DNA of 64,000 bases from a gamma proteobacterium endosymbiont of Lamellibrachia anaximandri. Lineage in GTDB: Bacteria; Pseudomonadota; Gammaproteobacteria; Chromatiales; Chromatiaceae. Both the position numbers and the translations under genes were made by a program. Positions 16,995-26,579 of this stretch are shown one piece after another. Every line of letters starts with the position of its first letter. The stretch's first letter is position 1. The DNA is taken from positions 124,001 to 188,000 of the forward strand of contig JAESPD010000001.1 of NCBI GenBank assembly GCA_016756855.1, read 5' to 3'. The notes beneath the pieces are model-generated. The model was not told the DNA's origin. It was given only the letters and a program-made list of their open reading frames with translations, and did no database searches.

Positions 16995-18280
16995 CTGAGT
17001 GCTCCCATGCGCTTCATCCAAGGCTTGGCTATCAGCGTGATGGCGATAATTTGCAGCATGAGAGAGGGGAGAATGTCGATGAGCCCTCCCGTGTAACCAC
17101 GCCAAATAGCCAGCCCAACCAGAAGTCCGATAGGAATCCCAACACGCTCTCCTGCCAGTGCGAGAAGAAAGAGAAACAGCACGGCTGAAACGATCCAAAA
17201 GAGAGGTGGAGCTGATGACCATGCGGCCCCTTCTCCAAAAAACAGGCTTGTTGTTTGACCTGCTGGGTGGCTGGGATAGATGGCGTGATAGAGGTGCTCA
17301 TTAAGATTTGGCTGCTCGGATAGACGTAATTTTCTGGCAAGACCGTCCCATGCCGTTGGTGGTGGAACAGTGTCAGCAAGCTTCCTGGCCATGCTTGCAT
17401 GGTAGAGTGGAGACATGATTCGCTGCATAATCTGCCGCTCTCCCAAGCCTGTGGGCAGAAGGGGTTGTTGTGTGATGTTGGGATCAGACGTTTGCAGGGA
17501 AGAGGCAGGCTGTCTGGCTGCAGAGGAGATGTCTGTTGTTGATTGCCCCGACAGGACATAGGCTTTTCTGGATGCCGAGTCAGTTATTACGGCAGGGATC
17601 AGAAGCAACGAAACAACAATGCCGATAATAAGTCGCTCTGTGAGAATTGGTCGGTAGCGTTTCCAGAGATTGCGTCGGTTCAGTATGTGCCAGATGAAAT
17701 CCAGTAGATAGAATCCTATGCCGAAAATTAGTATTAAGAGTGGTGTGCCGCGAAAAAAGGCCAATGAAGCGACTACAAGTAGAAGTGTCAGCGCAAAATA
17801 GCGGCCGATCCTGGATCTATCCGCAACATACAGCTGGAGCAGTATGGGCCAGCATAGGTTTTCCAAAGACGTAAAGAATCCCTCTCGTTCGATCATGGCC
17901 AGGCGGCCAAGCTGATCAGGTCCGGTGATACGGGTAAAAAAATGGGCGCAGAGAAGAGTGATGACTCCGACAATAAACAAACGGTAGAGGATGGAGTGTT
18001 CGAATGTGTTGGGAGGTAGTACCCAACGTTTAGCGTTTTGCCGCTCCTGTGCGAGGAATAGCGTAGTGATTAGCATCAGGGCTGCCAGACAGAGTCCAGC
18101 GAGGGTTTCCCAGCCAACGGCGATAGTATCCAGTCTGCATTGATCCAGCGGTGTGAGGGTCACCTGACAGACTAGTGTGATATCGCCAAACCAGTGTAGA
18201 TCGGTTTGCCAGATGGCAACGCCAAGGGCGGCAGCCGTATAGAGAATGGCGAGAGTAAGACCTCCGAGAACGTAGATCAA
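16991..18280 (-). CDS. Integral membrane protein, possible polysaccharide polymerase (Wzy-like)
   Basis: 429 residues with about nine hydrophobic segments and a large periplasmic loop (about residues 225-345, rich in Ser, Gln and Pro), a layout common in Wzy polymerases, which are poorly conserved in sequence. The start is TTG at 18280, supported by AAGGA nine bases before it and by its position just after the SQD1-like gene (18-base gap). It overlaps the next gene by ATGA. No catalytic motif is visible; the polymerase call rests on topology, size and position between a flippase-containing operon and a GT-C gene. Confidence 0.6.
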   Translation of the reverse strand: MIYVLGGLTLAILYTAAALGVAIWQTDLHWFGDITLVCQVTLTPLDQCRLDTIAVGWETLAGLCLAALMLITTLFLAQERQNAKRWVLPPNTFEHSILYRLFIVGVITLLCAHFFTRITGPDQLGRLAMIEREGFFTSLENLCWPILLQLYVADRSRIGRYFALTLLLVVASLAFFRGTPLLILIFGIGFYLLDFIWHILNRRNLWKRYRPILTERLIIGIVVSLLLIPAVITDSASRKAYVLSGQSTTDISSAARQPASSLQTSDPNITQQPLLPTGLGERQIMQRIMSPLYHASMARKLADTVPPPTAWDGLARKLRLSEQPNLNEHLYHAIYPSHPAGQTTSLFFGEGAAWSSAPPLFWIVSAVLFLFLLALAGERVGIPIGLLVGLAIWRGYTGGLIDILPSLMLQIIAITLIAKPWMKRMGALR

Positions 18281-18298
18281 ATCCCTGATCCTTTTGAG

Positions 18299-19465
18299 TT
18301 ATTTTTTAATCCATTGCGAGCGGGCGAGTATCTTGCTTTTGTCGCAACGGTGGGCATATTTTTTCGAGATCTCCATCACCTCATCCAGCAGCCCTTCTGC
18401 CAGCTTGGTGGGTTTGAGGCCAAGATCGAGCAGACACTTGTTATCGACGACCAAGTCATTTTCGGCTGCCTCGTTGCGCGGGTTGTCGAGATTCTGCATC
18501 TCCACCCCGGTCATGTCAGCGACCAGTTTGGCCAGATCCCGGACCCGGTGGGTCTCGGTCAGCTGGTTGAAGATCTGCACCGGCTGGCCCTTCTCTGGAG
18601 GATTGTTGACCGCAAGTTCTATGCATTTCACCGTATCCTGAATATGGATAAAGGCGCGTGTCTGTCCGCCAGTGCCGTGGATGGTCAATGGATAGTCGAT
18701 GGTCGCCTGCATCAAAAAGCGATTGAGCACGGTGCCGTAATCACCGTCATAGTCAAAACGGTTGATCAGGCGTTCATCCAGACGGGTCTCTTCGGTATTG
18801 GTACCCCAGACGACACCCTGATGCAGGTCGGTAATGCGGACAGCATCGTTTTTGTTGTAGAAATAGAAAACCAGCTGATCCATCGTCTTCGTCGTGTGAT
18901 AGACACTGCCGGGGTCAGCTGGATGCAGGATTGACGTCTCGATGCGTTTTCCGTCGGGCAGCGGGATCTCTACGTCCAGGTAACCTTCCGGGATCATAGC
19001 GCCATGATTTTTGTAGCCGTAGACGCCCATGGTGCCGAGGTGCACGACATGAATGTCGAGTCCCGACTCAACGATGGCGCAGAGCAGATTGTGCGTTGCC
19101 CCCAGATTGTTATCCATCGTATAGCGTTTGTGCTTGGGGGATTTCATCGAATAAGGCGCGGCGCGCTGTTCGGCAAAATGCACCACGCAGTCCGGTTTGT
19201 ACTCTTCGATCAGTCGTTCCAGCCGGTCGTATTCTACGGCGACATCCAGATCGATGAACTCAATGCTCTTGCCGCTGATCTCATTCCAGGCCGCAAGTCG
19301 GATCGACATTGGGGCAATTGGCGTCAGGGAGTCGACCTCGAGCTCTACATCGATCTTCCGCCGGGAGAGGTTATCGACAATCAGGACATCGTGTCCCTGC
19401 TGAGACAGATGGAGCGAGGTAGGCCAGCCGCAAAAACCGTCGCCACCGAGAATCATAGTCTTCAT
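18299..19465 (-). CDS. UDP-sulfoquinovose synthase family enzyme (SQD1/SqdB/Agl3-like)
   Basis: A 388-residue extended SDR. It follows plant SQD1 throughout: GGDGFCGWPTSLHLS (NAD-binding), SLTPIAPM, VVHFAEQRAAPYSM, HLGTMGVYG, the YxxxK pair at Tyr189/Lys193, ITDLHQGVVWG and GGQTRAFIHIQDTVKCIELA. SQD1 makes UDP-sulfoquinovose from UDP-glucose and sulfite, the head group of sulfolipid; archaeal Agl3 uses it for glycans. One oddity: where I recall Glu in the SQD1 segment LGTMGEYG, here it is Val, so the exact reaction may differ. The cluster location favours a polysaccharide role over sulfolipid. Family membership is strong, activity inferred. Confidence 0.85.
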   Translation of the reverse strand: MKTMILGGDGFCGWPTSLHLSQQGHDVLIVDNLSRRKIDVELEVDSLTPIAPMSIRLAAWNEISGKSIEFIDLDVAVEYDRLERLIEEYKPDCVVHFAEQRAAPYSMKSPKHKRYTMDNNLGATHNLLCAIVESGLDIHVVHLGTMGVYGYKNHGAMIPEGYLDVEIPLPDGKRIETSILHPADPGSVYHTTKTMDQLVFYFYNKNDAVRITDLHQGVVWGTNTEETRLDERLINRFDYDGDYGTVLNRFLMQATIDYPLTIHGTGGQTRAFIHIQDTVKCIELAVNNPPEKGQPVQIFNQLTETHRVRDLAKLVADMTGVEMQNLDNPRNEAAENDLVVDNKCLLDLGLKPTKLAEGLLDEVMEISKKYAHRCDKSKILARSQWIKK

Positions 19466-19564
19466 GGTATACGCTATCTTCTTGAATAATGAACTGTTTA
19501 TGTCAGCTGCCAGCGAATCATCAATAGTCTGGCAGGAACGATAAAGAAGGGAATTATAGCGTAT

Positions 19565-20785
19565 TTAGCCTTTTTTTTGTGTCGATGGGTTGGGGAATTT
19601 GTGAGGTGAAGAGACTCCCGATTGATAGACGACAATCTGCTGGCCACGGAGTGCTTTCCAAAGGCCGATGGAAAAACCGGTGTTAGCAAGAAAAAAGCTG
19701 AAAACAGCACCAACAACCGGGATGTTATGTTCTCTGCCTTCCAGACGCCAGCCGATCATGCCTGCAAGGCAGAAAAGCAGTGCAACGATAGCGGCAGGGA
19801 GATAGGCATCGATTCTCAAACCCAGCCAGAGGCTTAATATCAGCAGTGCAAACAGGGCTGGTCCCCCAAGCCACCGAAGCAGTTTATGAGACCAGAGGGT
19901 GAAAGCATATCCTGGATGGCGAAAGGGGTTGAGAAGGTTTGGACGCAACCAGGTGCCAACCCAGTTTCTCAGCGTCATGCGTACCCGTGTGTGGAACTCG
20001 CGACGGCTTTCATGCTCCATAATGTCATAGGCAATAGCTTTCTCGACATGCTTTATCTTTGCATTCTGCAGTACTGTGTCGAGTGGAATGATGCAGTCGT
20101 CACCCACATTGAGGGGCAGTTCAACAAAGTAATCTTTTCGGAAGGCCATGGCCTGTCCGCTGCAAACGGCGAGTAGACCCAGTCTGCTTTCCAGTTTGCG
20201 GAGCTTGAGTTCATAGGACCAGTAGTATCCCTGACTTTGAGAGACGCCGCCGCCTACATCCTTGAACTGCAGATTGGCCGTAACACAGCCGACTTCGGGT
20301 ATTAGAAACGCCTCTCCAATATGGCGTAAATAATCCACTTCGAAGCGGGTGTCGGCGTCGGTAAGGACAACAATTCCATGTGCTATCGTGCCAATAGCCA
20401 GGTTCTGAGTGCCGGATTTTCCAAGACGGCCACCTGACTGGATGAGTCGTATGCAGGCGTGTTTTTCTGCGTATGCCTGGATGATTGGCTCCGTACCGTC
20501 ATCTGAACCATCGGATGCGATTAAGATTTGAAGGCGGTCAGATGGATAATCCTGTGCCAGCAGATCATCAAGCCTGGCAGCGATCTTGCTCTCTTCATTG
20601 TAGACAGTCAGCGGCAGTGTAATGAAAGGCAGAGTGACCTCATCATCAAGGGACTTCTTATGTTTTTTTTCAGACAGAATTGCCGCAAGCGCGCCAAGCA
20701 GCCAGCCGTAACCTGCATAGACATATATCAACAGAAACAGAAACAGCCAGAAAAAAATTGCAGCAATCGTATCGAGCGGAGACAT
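19565..20785 (-). CDS. Membrane-anchored GT2 glycosyltransferase (processive-type fold)
   Basis: About 406 residues: N-terminal TM (about 8-35), GT-A domain with VYNEESKIAARLDDLL, ASDGSDDGTE and VVLTDADTRFE, then RMTLRNWVGTW, and three or four C-terminal TM helices. This layout matches BcsA/NodC/HAS-like and other membrane GT2 enzymes. The frame extends to 20923, but the ATG at 20785 lies two bases after the upstream methyltransferase stop and fits the family N-terminus. Donor and acceptor unknown. A 99-base gap with a TATAAT-like box separates it from the SQD1-like gene. Confidence 0.82.
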   Translation of the reverse strand: MSPLDTIAAIFFWLFLFLLIYVYAGYGWLLGALAAILSEKKHKKSLDDEVTLPFITLPLTVYNEESKIAARLDDLLAQDYPSDRLQILIASDGSDDGTEPIIQAYAEKHACIRLIQSGGRLGKSGTQNLAIGTIAHGIVVLTDADTRFEVDYLRHIGEAFLIPEVGCVTANLQFKDVGGGVSQSQGYYWSYELKLRKLESRLGLLAVCSGQAMAFRKDYFVELPLNVGDDCIIPLDTVLQNAKIKHVEKAIAYDIMEHESRREFHTRVRMTLRNWVGTWLRPNLLNPFRHPGYAFTLWSHKLLRWLGGPALFALLILSLWLGLRIDAYLPAAIVALLFCLAGMIGWRLEGREHNIPVVGAVFSFFLANTGFSIGLWKALRGQQIVVYQSGVSSPHKFPNPSTQKKG

Positions 20786-20787
20786 CT

Positions 20788-21498
20788 TCAGGGTTTCCGA
20801 ATCAGCGCCAGATAGTGGGTTCGAAGAAGAGGGACGCGTTCGAGCAGGCGGCAGAGTGTAAACGAGAGTTTTGCAATGCGTCTTGTCAGGGGAGGCGCGA
20901 GCGTTACCGATTTTATTTTGCAATCACAGCCGTCAAAGAGTAACTTGATCTCCTTTTTTTCCACAGGCCAGACATCCTTGTTTTTCGGGTTGGGATAGCG
21001 AAAGTCGTACCAGAGAATCAGGCCGCCTGGTTTTAAAGTTCTCATCATTTCACTGGCAATGGCTTGTCGCAGGCCGCTATCATTGATTGAGGTGAAAACC
21101 GTTTGTTGCACGACAATATCGAAGCTGTTGTCAGGATAGGGGATAGCGTCACCGCTACCCACAATCAACTCTGCAGCAGGCAGGTAGGCTTTGGTTGCAT
21201 CTATGAAAGCGGGCATTAGATCCAGACCTGTGAGGTTAACCTGTTGTGCGCCCCAGCGCAGCCAGTCGGCAAGACGTATGCCACGCCCGCAGCCGACCTC
21301 GAGAATCCGGCTTTCACTTAAATCGGTACAGCCGGCAGATCGCAACATCGACAGAATGTCCTCTTCCCTGTGTTGCAGCATGTAGAGTTCACCGGGATAG
21401 AAGAGACTGTACTTGTCGAACAGCTTGTTATCGATTCGCTTTTGGTAAGTATCGAGGATGCGCTGGGTCTCTTTCCTGTTGCTTTCCATATCTGACAC
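20788..21498 (-). CDS. Class I SAM-dependent methyltransferase
   Basis: A 236-residue methyltransferase with RILEVGCGRGIRLADWL (motif I, about residues 45-61), LTGLDLMPAFI, and DIVVQQTVFTSINDSG. It starts with GTG immediately after the flippase stop codon (TGA then GTG), implying translational coupling, and ends two bases before the GT2 start. The segment LKPGGLILWYDFRYPNP is typical of cluster-encoded sugar or lipid methyltransferases. Target not identifiable. Confidence 0.83.
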   Translation of the reverse strand: MSDMESNRKETQRILDTYQKRIDNKLFDKYSLFYPGELYMLQHREEDILSMLRSAGCTDLSESRILEVGCGRGIRLADWLRWGAQQVNLTGLDLMPAFIDATKAYLPAAELIVGSGDAIPYPDNSFDIVVQQTVFTSINDSGLRQAIASEMMRTLKPGGLILWYDFRYPNPKNKDVWPVEKKEIKLLFDGCDCKIKSVTLAPPLTRRIAKLSFTLCRLLERVPLLRTHYLALIRKP

Positions 21499-23037
21499 TC
21501 AGACGATCTCCGCTGATTTTTTTAAATGAAAAAAACGCATTAATCGATGCCGCTGTTCAGGAAATGTCCAGAGCAGTATGCCCCAAAAGAGAGAGGGCAG
21601 CGTAATGCCGCGAACCATTGCCGACAGGAGGTCCGTGCCGCTGGTCGTGGAGAGATAATGCCAGACATATGCAATTCCCGCACCTGTGAGAAAAAGCCAA
21701 ATGGCCTCACGGAAGTCAGGCAGAACATCAGCTTCAGCAATACGATGGATAAAGAAAAAGACAGCGACACTGGCGGCAAAGAAGCTGATGGACAGAGTGA
21801 GAGAGGTACTTTCCACCGTGCTATTGGCGCCTTGGATCTGCAAGGCAGCAAATAGAATGGTCAATGAGATCAGGCTGATGATGATGGGTATTTGGGGTCT
21901 GTGAAGCGCATAGAATATTCTGTAATAGACGACAAATACGGCTTCAAAAACAATCGCGGGAGCAAAGCCGCGCAGGGCGCTGGCGGTCAATGCTGAATCC
22001 TCTGCGGTAAAGTTTTTTCTCTCAAGAAGCAGGCGCACGAGAATATCGGCTTCAAAAAAGATCAGCATGCTGGCCGGGATCAGCAGCATGGCGCCCCAGA
22101 AAACGAGTTGGCGCGATAGCAGGGCGATCTGGACCCAATTTTTTTCGGCGTAGTATTTGACCATGACGGGTAATATGAGTGTGCCGGCCACATGGGCAGC
22201 CAATGTCAAAGGGACTTCATAGATGCGGAAGGCATAGGTCAGGGCCGAGACGGAGCCGGTGCCGTTGAAAGAGCCGTATCCCCGTACGGCCAAGTGGGAG
22301 ATCATCAGAAGGCCAAGGCTGCTGCCAACCCCCAATGACATAATGACAGGTCGCGCAAGTTTCCAGGCATGCTGAACGGGTGCTGCGGAAAGGCTTACCA
22401 GAGAAGGCGTAATACCTATCTGTCGCATAACAGCTATGCCCAACAGTGCTGCCATAAGCATGGGCCCGGTCATAACGCCAACCAGCAGAGATTTATCTCC
22501 CAGTTGATCGGCAGTTGAAACGACAACAATGGTGAATATTACATTAATGCCCAGCCAGGCAAGTCCAGGTGCGATAAAGCGATGTCCGGCATTGAGCGTG
22601 AGACTGAAGAGAAAATACAAACTGTAAGCAGGCAGTAGCCAGACTAGCCAGCGGCCATGAAATGTTGCACTGGTAAGTTCTGCTTCCCCCAGTCCCGGGA
22701 CAAGTTTTGCAATGATTAGAGGGAAGAGAGTGCTTAGCAGCAGTGCGAGAAGGGTGGAGGCAGAGACTACGATAGTCAATGCTGTGGAGAGAAGTTGACC
22801 CTGCTTTTTGAGTTGTTCCCCAAAGTGTCCGAGTGACGGGATGATGGCAGCTGTCAGGGCGGCGGTGATCAGGAGATCATTGACAGTCATGACAAATGCG
22901 TAGCTGCTGAAAAAAGCGTCAGTAACAGATCCCGCGCCAAATGATGCAGCCACAACGATCTCGCGCAGATAGCCTGCAATCGAGTTCATGATGCTGAGTA
23001 CAACCAGCACTATGGATGCTTGTTTTAACCCTGGCAT
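21499..23037 (-). CDS. MurJ/Wzx-family (MVF) lipid-linked oligosaccharide flippase
   Basis: About 512 residues with 13-14 predicted TM helices. The N-terminus (SIMNSIAGYLREIVVAASFGAGSVTDAFFSSY) is the MurJ/MviN signature region with the conserved Arg-Glu and Gly-Ala-Gly stretch. In this setting it is more likely the repeat-unit flippase of the polysaccharide than the essential lipid II flippase, since the housekeeping murJ normally lies near rpsT-ribF; this is inference. The frame can start with TTG at 23055, but the ATG at 23037 is taken. It heads a minus-strand operon (flippase, methyltransferase, GT2) and is 137 bases downstream of the WbpE-like gene. Confidence 0.82.
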   Translation of the reverse strand: MPGLKQASIVLVVLSIMNSIAGYLREIVVAASFGAGSVTDAFFSSYAFVMTVNDLLITAALTAAIIPSLGHFGEQLKKQGQLLSTALTIVVSASTLLALLLSTLFPLIIAKLVPGLGEAELTSATFHGRWLVWLLPAYSLYFLFSLTLNAGHRFIAPGLAWLGINVIFTIVVVSTADQLGDKSLLVGVMTGPMLMAALLGIAVMRQIGITPSLVSLSAAPVQHAWKLARPVIMSLGVGSSLGLLMISHLAVRGYGSFNGTGSVSALTYAFRIYEVPLTLAAHVAGTLILPVMVKYYAEKNWVQIALLSRQLVFWGAMLLIPASMLIFFEADILVRLLLERKNFTAEDSALTASALRGFAPAIVFEAVFVVYYRIFYALHRPQIPIIISLISLTILFAALQIQGANSTVESTSLTLSISFFAASVAVFFFIHRIAEADVLPDFREAIWLFLTGAGIAYVWHYLSTTSGTDLLSAMVRGITLPSLFWGILLWTFPEQRHRLMRFFHLKKSAEIV

Positions 23038-23173
23038 TTTTTTAGGTATCAGCAAAAGTGCCCGTTGTCACCCTGCTTGGTATAACAATCAAAGAAGAAG
23101 CGAGAAAAACGAATAGAAAAATTCGAGGTGTTAAGAGGTAGCATTCAAGTGTTCGGGGACTCATTTGTGCGGT

Positions 23174-24280
23174 TTATTCCAATCGGTTCTCTATCTCTTT
23201 TAGTGTCAGAGCGATTTTTTTCTGGTCTTCAGCCTCAAGATAAGGATGCATTGGCAGACTGATCACGCGAGCAGCGACGGCCTGGCTGACAGGTGTGTCT
23301 GCTGGATTGCAGTGCGCGGAGAATATCGGTTGTGCATTGAGCGGTACGGGATAGTGAATTGCCGTTGGTATCTCTGAATTCGACAGCATCGACTGGACCT
23401 TTTCCCGGTTTTTCACCTGAATCGTGTACTGTGCATAGACACTGCTATTCCCCTTCGAGACTGTCGGGGTGATGATGTTGCTGCAGTGCTCGTTGATGAG
23501 GGTTGTATATCTGTCCCCGATGGTCTGTCTAAGTTCAACCTCTTTATAGAATTGTTCCAGTTTTGCCAGCAATACTGCCGCCTGCAGGCTGTCCAGTCGC
23601 CCGTTGATGCCCAGTCGCGGGTGATGGTAGCGACGGTCTTGGCCGTGATCACGGATCTCCCTGAGGGTCTTGGCCAATGCTTCATCGTTGGTGAAGAGTG
23701 CGCCGCCATCCCCGTAGCCCCCCAGGGGTTTGGAGGGGAAGAAGCTGGTGCAGCCGATGGTGGACAGGCCGCATGAGTGCTTGCCTTTATAGGTGGCGCC
23801 AAAGCTCTGTGCGCCGTCTTCGATTACCGGTAGTCCGTGGCGGTGGGCAATGTCGTTGATCGCGTCCATGTTGGCGCATTGCCCATAAAGGCTGACAGGC
23901 ATGATGGCCCGGGTTTTAGGTGTGATCGCCTCCTCGATAAGATCCGGATCGATGTTGTAGGTGGCTGGATCGATATCAACAAAGACCGGTGTGGCGCCAA
24001 GCAGGGCGATGGTCTCTCCAGTTGCGATAAAGGTGAAAGGTGTGGTGATGACCTCGTCGCCAGGTAGGATATTGAGTGCCATCATTGCCATCAGCAGGGC
24101 ATCGGTGCCGCTGGATACGCCGATACAGTGATTGACGCCGACGTAGGCGGCAAGCGCCTCCTCGAGTTCCGTCACCTCAGGCCCCATGATGTAACGGCCA
24201 TGCTCGAGCACCGTCTGGATACGCCGGTTCACATCCTCTTGGATAAATCGGTACTGGGCTTTGAGATCAATAAATTGCAT
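23174..24280 (-). CDS. wbpE: UDP-2-acetamido-2-deoxy-3-oxo-glucuronate aminotransferase (WbpE/WlbC-like)
   Basis: A 368-residue DegT-family enzyme matching Pseudomonas aeruginosa WbpE nearly along its whole length: FIDLKAQYRFI, GRYIMGPEVTELE, MPVSLYGQCANMDAIN, the Schiff-base lysine at 184 in SFFPSKPLGGYGDGGA, and GQDRRYHHPRLGINGRLDSLQAA. WbpE makes the 3-amino sugar in the UDP-GlcNAc(3NAc)A pathway. The dehydrogenase/oxidoreductase (WbpA/WbpB) and acetyltransferase (WbpD) partners are not in the window. The gene follows ubiB by only 23 bases on the same strand, so it may be transcribed from the ubiquinone operon. Confidence in family and likely reaction is high. Confidence 0.88.
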   Translation of the reverse strand: MQFIDLKAQYRFIQEDVNRRIQTVLEHGRYIMGPEVTELEEALAAYVGVNHCIGVSSGTDALLMAMMALNILPGDEVITTPFTFIATGETIALLGATPVFVDIDPATYNIDPDLIEEAITPKTRAIMPVSLYGQCANMDAINDIAHRHGLPVIEDGAQSFGATYKGKHSCGLSTIGCTSFFPSKPLGGYGDGGALFTNDEALAKTLREIRDHGQDRRYHHPRLGINGRLDSLQAAVLLAKLEQFYKEVELRQTIGDRYTTLINEHCSNIITPTVSKGNSSVYAQYTIQVKNREKVQSMLSNSEIPTAIHYPVPLNAQPIFSAHCNPADTPVSQAVAARVISLPMHPYLEAEDQKKIALTLKEIENRLE

Positions 24281-24303
24281 TGGTGTGCCTTGTTAATAGG
24301 AGT

Positions 24304-25962
24304 TCAGTCGATGGATTTCAACCAGCCGCGCAGGATGACCAGGGCACCTCCTGCCCCCAGGCCGCTGCCGATAAGCAGGGTTGCCGTGGCGGGAATGAGT
24401 GCGCCGCTGCCGAATACCAGCAGCAGCGAGCCGCTGAGCAGCATGGCGCTGCCTGAGATTACGGAGAGAGTGCTGCGATGGTTCTGTCGCAGCATCTGCT
24501 GCATCTGTACGAGCTCATCCGATTTCCATTTTATTTCCAGGCGGCCGGCGGCGGCATCTTCCACTATTTTGTTGATCTGCACAGGCAGGTCGGGCAGATG
24601 CTCGACGATAAACGGCAGGTTTTCCTTCATCTTGCGCAGCAGCGCGCGGTGGCCGATCTGCTCGCTCATCCAGCGTTCGAGAAAGGGCTTGGCGGTGGTC
24701 CACAGGTCGAGCTGTGGGTAGAGCATGCGCCCAAGACCTTCGATATTGAGCAGGGTCTTTTGCAGCAGTACCAGCTGGGGTTGCACCTCCATGTCGAAGC
24801 GGCGCGCGGTCTGAAACAGGCGCAGCAGGAAGTGGCCGAAAGAGATTTCGCTCAGGGGTCTCTCGAAGATCGGTTCGCAGACGGTGCGGATTGCCGCCTC
24901 GAACTCCTCAACCCGGGTGCTCTTCGGCACCCAGCCGGACTGAACATGTAGTTCGGCAACACGCTTGTAGTCACGGTTGAAGAAGGCCAGAAGATTCTCT
25001 GCAAGGTAGCGTTTGTCGGCCTCGGTTAGGGTGCCCATGATGCCGAAATCGACAGCGATATAGCGGCCGTTGGGTTCTACGAAGATGTTGCCGGGATGCA
25101 TGTCGGCATGAAAAAAGTTGTACTGGAAAACCTGGGTAAAAAAGATCTCGACCCCGCGCTCTCCCAGCAGTTTCATGCTGATGCCCTGACGCCGAAGTTC
25201 CTCCACGTCACCCACTGGTGTGCCGTGGATGCGTTCCATGACCAGTACATTCTGACGTGCGAGATCCCAGTAGATCTCGGGCACGTAGAGCACCTTGCTG
25301 TCGAGAAAATTGCGCCGGAGCTGGGAGGCGTTGGCGGCCTCACGCATCAGGTCGAGTTCATCGAAGATGGTCTTCTCATACTCCGCGATTACTTCCACCG
25401 GTCGCAGGCGATGCCCCTCTTTCCAGTATTTCTCCGCCAGGCGGGCGATGGTGAAGAGCAGGTCCACGTCGCGGCGGATGATCTTCTCGATCCCGGGACG
25501 CAGCACCTTCACCACCACTGGCGTGCCGTTTTTCAGCTGCGCAGTATGGACCTGGGCGACGGAGGCGGAGGCGAGTGGTTGTTCATCGAAGACGTCGAGC
25601 AGTTCGCCAACGGGCTGGCCGTAAGCCTTCTCGATGATGGCCCGGGCCTGGTCTCCGGGAAATGGCGGCACGCGATCCTGCAATTTTGCCAACTCATTGG
25701 CAAGATCGTCCGGTAGCAGGTCACGCCGGGTGGAGAGTATCTGCCCGAACTTGATGAAGATGGGGCCGAGATCCTCCAGTGTGCGTCTGATGCGCTCGGG
25801 ATAGGTGCCTCGATCGCGCCGAAGCCAGTACCAGGGCGATAGATAGATGAGGAAGCGGAGCGGGCGAAAAAGGTGGGTGGCCAGCACCACCTCGTCGAGA
25901 CCATGGCGCAACAGCACCAGGTTGATATGTGCAAGCCGGAGCGCCTGGGAGGGGCGGATCAT
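24304..25962 (-). CDS. ubiB: Ubiquinone biosynthesis regulatory kinase-like protein UbiB
   Basis: A 552-residue member of the ABC1/ADCK/UbiB atypical kinase family, needed for ubiquinone synthesis in vivo. Signs: [16 protein letters not shown] (KxGQ motif), [14 protein letters not shown] (Ala-rich nucleotide loop), [12 protein letters not shown] (catalytic loop) and VDFGIMG (metal-binding). Two hydrophobic helices at the C-terminus (about 500-545) anchor it to the inner membrane, as in E. coli UbiB (546 aa). The ATG overlaps the ubiJ stop (ATGA). Order ubiE-ubiJ-ubiB is the standard gammaproteobacterial operon. Confidence 0.97.
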   Translation of the reverse strand: MIRPSQALRLAHINLVLLRHGLDEVVLATHLFRPLRFLIYLSPWYWLRRDRGTYPERIRRTLEDLGPIFIKFGQILSTRRDLLPDDLANELAKLQDRVPPFPGDQARAIIEKAYGQPVGELLDVFDEQPLASASVAQVHTAQLKNGTPVVVKVLRPGIEKIIRRDVDLLFTIARLAEKYWKEGHRLRPVEVIAEYEKTIFDELDLMREAANASQLRRNFLDSKVLYVPEIYWDLARQNVLVMERIHGTPVGDVEELRRQGISMKLLGERGVEIFFTQVFQYNFFHADMHPGNIFVEPNGRYIAVDFGIMGTLTEADKRYLAENLLAFFNRDYKRVAELHVQSGWVPKSTRVEEFEAAIRTVCEPIFERPLSEISFGHFLLRLFQTARRFDMEVQPQLVLLQKTLLNIEGLGRMLYPQLDLWTTAKPFLERWMSEQIGHRALLRKMKENLPFIVEHLPDLPVQINKIVEDAAAGRLEIKWKSDELVQMQQMLRQNHRSTLSVISGSAMLLSGSLLLVFGSGALIPATATLLIGSGLGAGGALVILRGWLKSID

Positions 25963-26573
25963 GAAGCCGCCTTGTCGCGCAGGCGCTGCAGCCTGGCTGC
26001 CAGGCGTTCCACATCATCGCGCAGGGCGTCGATGCCTGCCAGGAACGGCTCGATTTCGTAGCGGCTGGGCAGCAGGCGCAGCTCCTCTTGCAGATACTCC
26101 TGCAGGTTCTGTCCTGAGGTTCGGCGCAACTTCTTCCCCCAGCCAAACAAACTGCGGGCGGCATTGCCCACTTCATGGGCGATGAGATCGCCGGTGAGAC
26201 GGGATAGCTGCTCCTCCCAGTCGATATCGAGTGCTGAGAGGAAGTCGCCGAAACGGTGGGCCAGGGCAGAATCGCCCTCGATCTCCACGGCACCGCTGAA
26301 GAGCTGGTCGGCGCTTTTACGCTTACCGCGCATGGCGGCCAGGTCGAGGGGGGCGCCGCGCAGGGCGCAGTCAGGTTCTCCCTCGAAGTCACTCAGCAGT
26401 TGTATGCCACCGGGCTCCGGGATCAGGTAGAGCGATAGGCCAAATCCCAGCAGGTCGAGCCGGATGACCCGTCCATACATGGGCGCCAGGCGCGCCGGCG
26501 CCTCCGGGTCGAGCCGGATGGCTTGGTTGATCAGCTGTTCAAGGGTGGCGAAGGCAGCCGCGCTAACAGTCAT
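25959..26573 (-). CDS. ubiJ: Ubiquinone biosynthesis accessory factor UbiJ
   Basis: A 204-residue SCP2-domain protein (residues about 15-115: [35 protein letters not shown] in pieces), with the C-terminal helical region seen in UbiJ (YigP). UbiJ binds ubiquinone intermediates and, with UbiK, helps the soluble Ubi complex. It lies six bases after ubiE and overlaps ubiB by four bases. Sequence conservation in this family is modest, so the call rests on domain plus operon position, which together are convincing. Confidence 0.93.
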   Translation of the reverse strand: MTVSAAAFATLEQLINQAIRLDPEAPARLAPMYGRVIRLDLLGFGLSLYLIPEPGGIQLLSDFEGEPDCALRGAPLDLAAMRGKRKSADQLFSGAVEIEGDSALAHRFGDFLSALDIDWEEQLSRLTGDLIAHEVGNAARSLFGWGKKLRRTSGQNLQEYLQEELRLLPSRYEIEPFLAGIDALRDDVERLAARLQRLRDKAAS

Positions 26574-26579
26574 GTTTGA

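Noticed and set aside
21499-23037. Calling the MVF protein the essential lipid II flippase MurJ
   Set aside because: Gene context is a polysaccharide operon, not rpsT-ribF, so a Wzx-like role is more probable.
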